Source of the DNA: CAYUMU01 sp964445985
GTDB taxonomy: Bacteria; Planctomycetota; Planctomycetia; Pirellulales; S012-138
Reading direction: 5' to 3'
DNA: 11,214 nt
Assembly (NCBI GenBank): GCA_964445985.1
Contig: CAYUMU010000131.1
Coordinates: 1 to 11,214 of the forward strand
Below the pieces are notes generated by a model. That model searched no databases. It worked only from the letters and a program-made list of their open reading frames with translations, and had not been told where the DNA came from. The stretch's first letter is position 1, and each line of letters begins with the position of its first letter. Below, one piece after another: positions 1-5,797 of the stretch. The translations under genes and the position numbers were made by a program.

Positions 1-4
1 ATGG

Positions 5-50
5 GCGATTCAACCCGCATTGTGGCAGGCAAAAGCCTGCCCTACACTGG
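5..50 (+). repeat. REP-like stem-loop repeat, copy 1
   Basis: A 46-bp unit with a perfect 7-bp stem, GGCAGGC (24-30) and GCCTGCC (35-41), around an AAAA loop. The stem is flanked by a conserved CCCGCATTGTGG arm on one side and CTACACTGG on the other. The reverse complement of 1251-1296 matches it at 42 of 46 positions, and that of 1362-1407 at 39 of 46. The size and structure are those of repetitive extragenic palindromes. No RAYT-type transposase is in the window. The copy faces opposite to copies 2 and 3 and lies beyond the 3' end of the putative immunity gene. Confidence 0.75.
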
Positions 51-198
51 CTACGCCTGCTCGAAAGCAATAACCTTCGGAAAAGGGGGTCGGGCCGGTC
101 CTGCATGAAAGCTTCCCCGGTGTTCCTGTTGTGGGACTTCAATGATGAAGTGGGAATCCAGTAGTGCAAAACCTAGCAACGGCTGCGGAACCGATAAA

Positions 199-729
199 TC
201 ACGGCTTTCCACAGGCCTTCAAAATCGACGCTCTAGCAATGGGTTCTCCCAGGTCGTCGGGAGTAGCACTCCCGCACTTCTCAACGATGTACTTGGTTAC
301 ACAATCAAGGTATGCAAGATCAAATCCAGGTGACTTCTCGGCAAAATCAATCACTTCATCTACGACCGCTTCAGTCACTTCATGAATGGACTCCGACATT
401 CGGGTGACGCCATCCTTTTTGTAGGCATGCCAAATCACGTAGGAGATCGCGCTAGTGATCGCCATGACCGCAGCCCAAGCTGATTCCGGAGGATTGCACC
501 CATAAACTGCAAGGCTCTCTTCATCGGAATTCTCTAAGTAGTAATCAAGTTGGTCACCATCAACTTGGCCTCCCTCCTCCCATTTCCAAGCATCCGCGAG
601 AGCGTTCGCTGCTAGGGTGTAGACCGTCTCGCTGTACTTGAGTAATCCAATGCATTGCTCAGCAATCGCCAGAACAAAGGCAATACGTCCACGAATTGAA
701 CACCTAGATTTCACATCGCTTGTACTCAT
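199..729 (-). CDS. putative immunity protein for the upstream deaminase toxin (Imm6-like?)
   Basis: A 176-residue acidic, mostly helical-looking protein with no signal peptide or clear membrane span, so probably cytoplasmic. Visible features are an AFVLAIAEQ helix (17-25), a DAWKWEEG stretch (46-53), an acidic segment with YYLENSDEES (63-72), and a helix starting ESAWAAVMAI (82-91). I infer an immunity role mainly from position: it is the next gene, 41 bp after the stop of a deaminase-type toxin on the same strand, which is the usual toxin-then-immunity order in polymorphic toxin loci. The sequence texture recalls the Imm6 family, but this is from memory and uncertain. The ATG is well supported by a GAGG 7 nt upstream. 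GC content is visibly lower than in the core genes (27 of 60 bases at 661-720 against 41 of 60 at 5161-5220), which suggests transfer. It could instead be an unrelated small cytoplasmic protein. Confidence 0.65.
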   Translation of the reverse strand: MSTSDVKSRCSIRGRIAFVLAIAEQCIGLLKYSETVYTLAANALADAWKWEEGGQVDGDQLDYYLENSDEESLAVYGCNPPESAWAAVMAITSAISYVIWHAYKKDGVTRMSESIHEVTEAVVDEVIDFAEKSPGFDLAYLDCVTKYIVEKCGSATPDDLGEPIARASILKACGKP

Positions 730-736
730 GACAATA

Positions 737-740
737 CCTC
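737..740 (-). promoter_or_regulatory. Shine-Dalgarno of the putative immunity gene
   Basis: Read on the minus strand, GAGG lies 7 nt before the ATG at 729. It is one of the better ribosome binding sites in the window and fixes this start. A TTGACA hexamer lies a little further upstream on the same strand, inside the gap after the toxin stop. With an 18-nt spacer it faces TATTGT, but that would start transcription almost at the ATG, so an internal promoter is only a weak possibility. Confidence 0.6.
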
Positions 741-770
741 AAATTTGCAATCAATGTCAAATCTCTTCAG

Positions 771-1319
771 TTATCTAATGACCTGGCCATTCCTGACGAC
801 GAACTCCTGAAGACCAGGTCGTGCTGGACCACCCTCGGCGGTAAATCGGATCGTGAGATTCGGGTATCTTTCGCTCAACTGTCGAACCACACCAGCGGGT
901 ACTGTCGAACCAGGCTTCAAGCCTTGCGCACAGATACTACACACTCCTGTTGGATTTGAAATGTGGATGTACAAATCGCCCTGCACGCAGGCTGCCGGAA
1001 TATTCGCTCGTTCGACCGCTGCAGCGAAATCATTGGCTAGGACTTCTTCAGCATGCCCGCTAAATCGAGGATGTGGGTTGGGCGATTGGATGGGCCGATT
1101 TGCTGGCAATGGTGGTTGTCCAGCTTGTCTTCTGATACTGATAGACGCTCCCTCGAAGGCTTGGGATTCGAGGCCAGGTACGTTCGTCCGGCCTACAGCG
1201 AGTGTCTGTTGCTCTGCTCCGGCTCCGAGTTTTTGTCGAAGTGCTCGAAGCCAATGTAGGGCAGGCTGCTGCCTGCCACAATGCGGGTTGAATTGCCACT
1301 CCCTCTCGCGACTGTACAC
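771..1319 (-). CDS. truncated polymorphic toxin with C-terminal deaminase-superfamily domain
   Basis: The C-terminal half (about residues 85-182) has the zinc-deaminase signature. H89-A90-E91 supplies the zinc ligand and catalytic glutamate, and C127-x2-C130 in GVCSIC supplies the other two ligands, after the strand DLYIHISNP. This arrangement matches toxin deaminases such as the SCP1.201/DddA-like group, though the exact family is not settled. Such domains normally form the tip of large secreted effectors and deaminate bases in nucleic acid. Residues 45-85 (NVPGLESQAFEGAS onward) look like the linker that usually precedes the domain. No secretion, Rhs/YD-repeat or pre-toxin region remains. 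The frame is closed by a stop at 1344-1346, and its first ~25 residues are a read-through of the stem-loop repeat at 1251-1296. The start is a GTG without a Shine-Dalgarno and there is no internal Met, so expression is doubtful. It may be an orphan toxin tip or a pseudogene. Followed by the putative immunity gene. Confidence 0.65.
   Translation of the reverse strand: MYSREREWQFNPHCGRQQPALHWLRALRQKLGAGAEQQTLAVGRTNVPGLESQAFEGASISIRRQAGQPPLPANRPIQSPNPHPRFSGHAEEVLANDFAAAVERANIPAACVQGDLYIHISNPTGVCSICAQGLKPGSTVPAGVVRQLSERYPNLTIRFTAEGGPARPGLQEFVVRNGQVIR
1251..1296 (-). repeat. REP-like stem-loop repeat, copy 2
   Basis: Inverted copy of 5-50, differing at 4 of 46 positions: one near the outer end, two in the loop and one near the inner end. 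The stem GGCAGGC/GCCTGCC (1260-1266 and 1271-1277) is intact around a TGCT loop. It overlaps the 5' end of the toxin reading frame and encodes its residues 9-24. With copy 1 it brackets the toxin/immunity pair as inverted repeats about 1.29 kb apart, outer end to outer end. Confidence 0.75.
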
Positions 1320-1361
1320 CGCTGAGGCTGAAACGCGAGGCGTTCACTCGCCCAGGGTCAG

Positions 1362-1407
1362 CCAATGTAGGGCATGCATGTGCATGCCATAATGCGGGTG
1401 GAATCGC
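1362..1407 (-). repeat. REP-like stem-loop repeat, copy 3 (compensated stem)
   Basis: Same orientation as copy 2 and 111 bp further right. It matches copy 1 at 39 of 46 positions. The stem reads GGCATGC/GCATGCC instead of GGCAGGC/GCCTGCC, so one base changed on each arm and pairing is kept. Both flanking arms, CCAATGTAGGG and the CCCGCAT side, are conserved. Paired change in the stem suggests that the folded form is what is maintained. Confidence 0.7.
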
Positions 1408-1565
1408 CAGACACGCCGGACAGCACCATATGGGGCGAACCGGCCATGAGACAAGGACGTGCAGCCCCGATCGCTATTGTACGCGTCCACGAAAAATCTT
1501 CCGCCCAGATCTTGGGAAAGGAGTCTGGCCGTGGAAGCCCCCAGCGGCAGGGAATTCCGGTGACT

Positions 1566-1588
1566 GGCGTTCGGACCCGCATTGTGGC
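1566..1588 (+). repeat. half-copy of the REP-like repeat
   Basis: GGCGTTCGGACCCGCATTGTGGC resembles the outer arm of copy 1, including an exact ACCCGCATTGTGGC. The sequence then diverges and no stem-loop follows. It has the same orientation as copy 1 and is probably a truncated or decayed copy. Confidence 0.45.
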
Positions 1589-1623
1589 TACGGGGACTGA
1601 TACCGGCGAACCAGGCGGGGATC

Positions 1624-1668
1624 GAAGTAAGGCATGGTGTACATGCGGGAATTATGGCAATTCCCCGC
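1624..1668 (-). repeat. decayed stem-loop repeat with a second hairpin
   Basis: Contains GCATG/CATGC around a 5-nt loop, resembling the stem of copy 3, after a degenerate GAAGTAAGG arm. It is followed by a hairpin GGGAATT (1647-1653) and AATTCCC (1659-1665) around ATGGC. I read it as a degenerate member of the same repeat family, but the similarity is partial. Confidence 0.35.
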
Positions 1669-1728
1669 CCAGCGGACACCCTGACAGCAATGCTAGCAGA
1701 GATGTGACTATACCAATGGGCAAAGCCA

Positions 1729-1764
1729 GTGGCACACGAAAGAAAAAGAAATAGCCAGTGCCAC
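1729..1764. repeat. inverted repeat GTGGCAC/GTGCCAC with A-rich loop
   Basis: GTGGCAC (1729-1735) and GTGCCAC (1758-1764) are perfect complements around a 22-nt purine-rich loop, within a wider GCCAGTGGCAC context. Motifs like this recur between planctomycete genes as far as I recall, so this may be a dispersed repeat. It lies 45 bp past the stop of the transferase gene, and a weak terminator role is the alternative. Confidence 0.35.
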
Positions 1765-1808
1765 CCAGCCGACCGGCGGCCTACGGGCGCCGCGTTGCCA
1801 GTCGCGGA

Positions 1809-3332
1809 TCAGGCCGCCCGGCGTTGCTCGCTGGCGCGCGTTTCTTCGCCGCTGCTCGCATGCGCTGGCCGCGTGGGCAATTCCGTCGTGCTAGCTTCGG
1901 CCAGTTGCGGCTGAAGCTTGGACCAATGCTGGCTGTAGCGTTGCAGCACTTCGACCAGTTGCAACAAGTGGCTCGATTGGGATTGCGGGGGATGCGTACC
2001 CCAGACCGTGATCCGACAGGGCGCGCCCTCGCTCGATTCTATCGCGAGGGAGAGCGACCAGGTTTGCACGTGGGAGGCAGCAGCCGGCCTGGTCGGGCAA
2101 TCCCATTGCCGCATCCAAGCTTGCTGTTCGCCAAAGTGGGCTTCGAGTCGATTGCCGCCGAGCGAATTCACATCGTGAACCATGTGGTTCCACAGGCTGT
2201 CGAGGTCGGCGCTGCGCAGCCGCTTTCGTTGGGCCGGTTGGGGGTTCGCCCCGATAACCAGCCGACGCACCAGGCTGTTGAGCAGGCTCGCGAATTTGAG
2301 TTTTGCCAAGGCCACTTCGTGATGCCCCACGGTGCGGAAGCGAACCAGCAGCACCACCAGGCAGAGCGTGAAGATCCAGGCCAGCGATTCGCTGTGCAGC
2401 AACGTGGCCGCGGTGGCCGAAGCACCGGTGAGCAAACACAGGGCACTGATCACGCACAGGGCCTGCCAGGTGGTGAGTCCACGGTCGAGCAGGCGATGGT
2501 GAATATGCCCTCGGTCGGGAACATCGAACCTTTGGCCGGTAAGTTTTCGTCGCAAGATCGCCAGCAGCGTGTCGAGCATGGGAATGCTCATCACAATCGC
2601 CGGCGCGGTCATCGAAAGGGTGGCCGTGGTCTTGAGCGAACCCTGGATGCTCAGCAGACCCACCACGAGCCCAATCACCATGCTGCCCGAGTCGCCCAAA
2701 TAGATGCTCGCCGGCGGCAGGTTGTACAACAGAAAGCCCGCCAAGGCGCCGGCCAGAATGATCGCCACCACCGACACGTGCTCGTGCCCCATGGCCATGG
2801 CGATGATGGCCAGCATGGCCGCCGTCGAAAGTCCCACGGCCGAGGCCAGGCCGTCCATGCCATCGAGCAAATTCAAGGCATTGATGCAGCCCACCAACCA
2901 GAACACGGTGAGCGGCACGCCAAACCAGCCCAACGCAATGGGCGTTCCAAAGAGCACAATGCGATCGACGCAATAGCCGGCCACCACGGCTGGCAGCACC
3001 GAAATGATTTGTAGCAGCAGTTTCACCCGCGGATTCAGGTCGCGGGCGTCGTCGATGCAGCCAGAAATACACACAATGCCGGCGGCCGACGCCAACACCA
3101 GCGATAGCGTTTGCAAGCCGGGGTTATCGCCCAAGGGTCCCAGGTTGACCACGGCCAACCCCACCAGCAGCGAAATGTAAACGGCCACGCCGCCCCACAG
3201 GGGGACAGGTTGCTTCTGCAATTTCCGTTGGCCGTCGGGAGCGTCGATCGCCCCGAACCGGATCGCCAGCCGGCGGGCCGCGGGCGTCAGCGCCAGCGAT
3301 GCCGCCATCGTGATCACGAAGCCAATCCACAT
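1809..3332 (-). CDS. WecA/TagO-type polyprenyl-phosphate sugar-1-phosphate transferase with long C-terminal extension
   Basis: An integral membrane enzyme of the MraY/WecA family. These transfer a sugar 1-phosphate, typically GlcNAc-1-P from UDP-GlcNAc, to undecaprenyl phosphate on the cytoplasmic face, starting synthesis of surface glycans. Visible motifs are DAPDGQRKLQKQPVPLWGG (30-48), the Mg-binding DD at 94-95, NALNLLDGMDGLAS (151-164), YLGDSGS (211-217) and the HIHH motif (276-279) that marks the WecA/TagO branch rather than MraY. About ten hydrophobic segments span residues 1-331. Residues 335-507 form a soluble tail absent from minimal family members. It has a tryptophan-containing segment around SLWNHMVHDV and a helical stretch HLLQLVEVLQRY, and ends in a charged low-complexity region. 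The ATG at 3332 begins a hydrophobic helix as expected. No clear Shine-Dalgarno is visible. It is divergent from uvrB and has no operon partner here. The exact sugar cannot be read from sequence. Confidence 0.9.
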   Translation of the reverse strand: MWIGFVITMAASLALTPAARRLAIRFGAIDAPDGQRKLQKQPVPLWGGVAVYISLLVGLAVVNLGPLGDNPGLQTLSLVLASAAGIVCISGCIDDARDLNPRVKLLLQIISVLPAVVAGYCVDRIVLFGTPIALGWFGVPLTVFWLVGCINALNLLDGMDGLASAVGLSTAAMLAIIAMAMGHEHVSVVAIILAGALAGFLLYNLPPASIYLGDSGSMVIGLVVGLLSIQGSLKTTATLSMTAPAIVMSIPMLDTLLAILRRKLTGQRFDVPDRGHIHHRLLDRGLTTWQALCVISALCLLTGASATAATLLHSESLAWIFTLCLVVLLVRFRTVGHHEVALAKLKFASLLNSLVRRLVIGANPQPAQRKRLRSADLDSLWNHMVHDVNSLGGNRLEAHFGEQQAWMRQWDCPTRPAAASHVQTWSLSLAIESSEGAPCRITVWGTHPPQSQSSHLLQLVEVLQRYSQHWSKLQPQLAEASTTELPTRPAHASSGEETRASEQRRAA

Positions 3333-3594
3333 GGCGAACGCCAGGCTTTCTGTGCGGAACGGAAATCAAAAGAAGGGAACGGCCAATTCGCACTTGCGCA
3401 AGCCTCACTCTGCCGCCTGGCGCAAGTGGCGGGGGGCTAATTAGCCGAATGAGGAGGCCAAGGTCAACGCCAGAATCTGGCGGTTTTGACCGGAGCAGTC
3501 GCGACAGCTTCCCACAACTGCCCTGGCAACCTAGAATGCGGAGCAGGCCGCTCGCGATAGCAACCTCTTAGCAGTGGATGGCATGGATAGCAGC

Positions 3595-3626
3595 GGTGTT
3601 GCCAGCGACGGGTGTTGCCAGCGATG
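3595..3626 (+). repeat. 16-bp tandem duplication upstream of uvrB
   Basis: GGTGTTGCCAGCGACG (3595-3610) is followed directly by GGTGTTGCCAGCGATG (3611-3626), with one mismatch. The mismatch turns ACG into ATG at 3624-3626, creating an in-frame potential start for uvrB. The in-frame GTG at 3612 also lies in the second copy. Confidence 0.7.
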
Positions 3627-3663
3627 GCGGTTGCCTTCCCTCCTCCCCTTTCATTCCCCTCCC

Positions 3664-3667
3664 AGGA
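3664..3667 (+). promoter_or_regulatory. Shine-Dalgarno supporting the uvrB GTG start
   Basis: AGGA lies 7 nt before the GTG at 3675. The in-frame GTG at 3612 and ATG at 3624 lack a comparable site. A start at 3675 also puts the protein's N-terminus exactly where UvrB conservation begins (PFQLVSPF). Confidence 0.5.
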
Positions 3668-3674
3668 CTACGCC

Positions 3675-5744
3675 GTGCCGTTTCAACTGGTCAGCCCCTT
3701 CGCCCCCGCGGGCGATCAGCCGCAAGCCATTGATTCGCTGATTTCGGGGCTGAAGGCCAACACTCGTCAGCAGGTATTGATGGGCGTGACCGGCTCGGGC
3801 AAAACCTTCACCATGGCCAACGTGATTCAGGCCGTGGACCGCCCGACGCTGGTGCTATCGCACAATAAAACGCTGGCAGCCCAATTGTTCAGCGAGTTCA
3901 AGGAGTTCTTCCCGCACAACGCCGTGCATTACTTCGTGAGCTACTACGACTACTACCAGCCCGAGGCATACATTCCGCAGCGCGACATCTACATTGAGAA
4001 AGACGCCTCCATCAATGAAGAGATCGATCGGTTGCGGCTGGCGGCCACCAGCGCGCTGGTGAGTCGCCGCGACGTGGTCATCGTGGCCAGCGTGTCCTCG
4101 ATTTACGGCCTGGGTTCGCCCATCGACTACAAGGCCATGATGGTGCCGCTGCGGGTGGGCGAAACCGTGGCCCGCGACCAAATGCTGCTGCGATTGATCG
4201 ATATTCAATACGACCGCAACGACATCGACTTCTCGCGGGCTCGCTTCCGGGTGCGCGGCGACTGCGTGGAAATCTGGCCCGGCTATGAAGAGTTTGCCTA
4301 CCGGATCGAATTCTGGGGCGACGACATCGACCAGATCGCCATCATCAACCCGCTGACGGGCGAAACCATTCAGAAGAAGCAAGAAGCCTTCATTTACCCG
4401 GCCAAACACTTTGTGATGCCCGAGGAACGCATTGCCGGCTCGGTCGATAAGATCCACGAAGAGCTGGAAGCCCGGCTGGAAGTGCTGCGTCAGAACGGCA
4501 AACTGCTCGAGGCCCAGCGGCTGAACGCCCGTACGCGGTTCGATATGGAAATGCTCATCGAGGTGGGCTACTGCCCCGGCATCGAGAACTACAGCCGGCA
4601 CATGGACGGCCGCGAGCCCGGCTCGCCGCCCCACACGCTGCTCAGTTATTTTCCGCAAGACTACCTGCTGGTGGTCGATGAATCGCATGTGACGATTCCG
4701 CAACTGAGGGCCATGTATGCCGGCGATCGCAGTCGCAAAACCACGCTGGTCGAGCACGGTTTTCGCCTGCCCAGCGCGCTCGATAATCGCCCCCTGCGGT
4801 TCGACGAATGGGAACAGCGGTTCCCCAACGTGGTCTTCGTGTCGGCTACCCCGGGTCCATACGAGTTGGAGCAAACCGGCGGCGAAGTCATCGAACAGGT
4901 GATCCGCCCCACCGGGCTGCTCGATCCTGAAATCGAAGTTTGCCCCGCGCGGGGGCAGGTGCCCGACCTGCTGGAGCGAATCCGCGAGCGGGCAGCCGTC
5001 AGTGAACGCGTGCTGGTTACCGCCCTCACCAAACGCCTGGCCGAAGACCTCTCCGGCTATTTCTGCGAGCAGGGCGTGGCCTGCAAATGGCTGCACAGCG
5101 AGCTCGATGCCTTCGAACGCGTGGAACTGCTCCGCGACCTCCGCGAAGGCAAATTCGATTGCCTGGTGGGCGTGAACCTGCTCCGCGAAGGGCTCGATCT
5201 GCCCGAGGTATCGCTGGTGGCGATCCTCGACGCCGACAAAGAAGGCTTCTTGCGGAGCGAAACGTCGCTGATGCAAACTATTGGCCGCGCGGCCCGCAAC
5301 GTGAATGCCAAGGTGATTCTCTACGCCGACAAGGTGACGGACTCCATGCAGCGGGCGATTGAAGAAACCGAGCGCCGCCGGGCCATGCAAGAGGAATACA
5401 ATCAGGAGCACGGCATCACGCCGGCGACGGTGAAGAAGTCGATCAAGGCCGGTATCGAGTCGGAAGCGGCCGCCCACGCCCGAGCCAACGCCGCGGTGGG
5501 CCGCACCGATGATAAAGACATCATCACCGAAGAGTTCATCAACGAGCTCGAAGGCGAAATGCTGGCCGCGGCCGAAGCCTTGGAGTTCGAACGCGCCGCC
5601 AGCATCCGCGATCGCATCACCCAAATGCGCGACGCCGTGGGCCAAAAGGCCAGCGAACTGGCGCTGCAAGAAAAATCCTATGGCCGGCAGCGAAATCGCA
5701 GAAAAGGGAGCAAGGGCACCCGCGTGCCACGGCCCAAAAAGTAG
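3675..5744 (+). CDS. uvrB: UvrB, excinuclease ABC subunit B
   Basis: The DNA-damage verification subunit of nucleotide excision repair. Delivered by UvrA, it opens DNA at a lesion and recruits UvrC for incision. With the GTG at 3675 the protein has 689 residues, normal for UvrB. In that numbering, the Walker A GVTGSGKT is at 37-44, the beta-hairpin start YYDYYQPEAY at 90-99, the Walker B DESH at 335-338, SATPG at 390-394, helicase motif VI QTIGRAAR at 534-541, and a C-terminal UVR domain at about 617-651 that binds UvrC. The tail is basic. No frameshift or missing motif is seen. Alternative starts at 3612 (GTG) and 3624 (ATG) would add 21 or 17 residues that do not resemble the family. The gene stands alone, divergent from the sugar-phosphate transferase and convergent with hflX 53 bp away. 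Confidence 0.97.
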   Translation: MPFQLVSPFAPAGDQPQAIDSLISGLKANTRQQVLMGVTGSGKTFTMANVIQAVDRPTLVLSHNKTLAAQLFSEFKEFFPHNAVHYFVSYYDYYQPEAYIPQRDIYIEKDASINEEIDRLRLAATSALVSRRDVVIVASVSSIYGLGSPIDYKAMMVPLRVGETVARDQMLLRLIDIQYDRNDIDFSRARFRVRGDCVEIWPGYEEFAYRIEFWGDDIDQIAIINPLTGETIQKKQEAFIYPAKHFVMPEERIAGSVDKIHEELEARLEVLRQNGKLLEAQRLNARTRFDMEMLIEVGYCPGIENYSRHMDGREPGSPPHTLLSYFPQDYLLVVDESHVTIPQLRAMYAGDRSRKTTLVEHGFRLPSALDNRPLRFDEWEQRFPNVVFVSATPGPYELEQTGGEVIEQVIRPTGLLDPEIEVCPARGQVPDLLERIRERAAVSERVLVTALTKRLAEDLSGYFCEQGVACKWLHSELDAFERVELLRDLREGKFDCLVGVNLLREGLDLPEVSLVAILDADKEGFLRSETSLMQTIGRAARNVNAKVILYADKVTDSMQRAIEETERRRAMQEEYNQEHGITPATVKKSIKAGIESEAAAHARANAAVGRTDDKDIITEEFINELEGEMLAAAEALEFERAASIRDRITQMRDAVGQKASELALQEKSYGRQRNRRKGSKGTRVPRPKK

Positions 5745-5775
5745 GCCGGGGCGCGCTGTCCACCGACCTACTTTT
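5737..5775. terminator. bidirectional terminator between uvrB and hflX
   Basis: AAAAGTAGG (5737-5745) and CCTACTTTT (5767-5775) form a perfect 9-bp stem around a 21-nt GC-rich loop. An A run precedes it and a T run follows, so it can act in both directions. It overlaps the uvrB stop codon (5742-5744) and ends 22 bp before the hflX stop. The loop is long and the T run short, so efficiency is uncertain. Confidence 0.55.
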
Positions 5776-5797
5776 GCTCGCCCGGTTTGGCCCCTAA

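Larger units (their letters stand above)
1320..1808. other. gene-free interval rich in repeat fragments
   Basis: I find no supportable gene here. The open frames are short, overlap on both strands, lack ribosome binding sites and read through the repeats. The interval holds repeat copy 3 (1362-1407), two decayed fragments (1566-1588 and 1624-1668) and a 7-bp inverted repeat around an A-rich loop (1729-1764). It separates the toxin cassette from the 3' end of the sugar-phosphate transferase gene. No convincing terminator for that gene is visible, though a pyrimidine-rich run on the minus strand (about 1738-1752) follows its stop at some distance. Confidence 0.6.
3333..3674. promoter_or_regulatory. 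divergent intergenic region between the transferase gene and uvrB
   Basis: This 342-bp gap must hold the promoters of both genes. It contains a 9-bp inverted repeat, CACTTGCGC (3391-3399) and GCGCAAGTG (3420-3428), and a perfect 12-bp palindrome GGCTAATTAGCC (3435-3446). Either could be an operator or stem-loop. No clear LexA-type SOS box was seen, and I do not assign -35/-10 boxes. The 3' part holds a short tandem duplication and the alternative uvrB starts. Confidence 0.45.

Noticed and set aside
142..385. Small plus-strand frames at the left end
   Set aside because: They overlap the 3' end of the putative immunity gene on the other strand and show no ribosome site or domain.
5..1296. Toxin/immunity unit as an insertion sequence
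   Set aside because: The inverted repeats fit the outline, but there is no transposase between them, and a third copy lies outside. I keep it as a repeat-bounded cassette only.
853..1392. 179-codon plus-strand frame opposite the toxin
   Set aside because: It is opposite the HAE/CSIC-bearing frame and runs through two repeat copies. No recognisable domain.
5..1407. Stem-loop repeats as a CRISPR array
   Set aside because: Copies are few, in mixed orientation and irregularly spaced, with no uniform spacers and no cas genes.
1758..3014. Long plus-strand open frame opposite the sugar-phosphate transferase
   Set aside because: Antisense shadow rich in His, Gln and Arg, with no domain and no ribosome site; the minus-strand gene has all family motifs.
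3855..5669. 604-codon open frame antisense to uvrB
   Set aside because: It lies wholly opposite a complete, motif-rich uvrB. Its His/Gly/Val-rich composition is typical of the antisense of GC-rich coding sequence.
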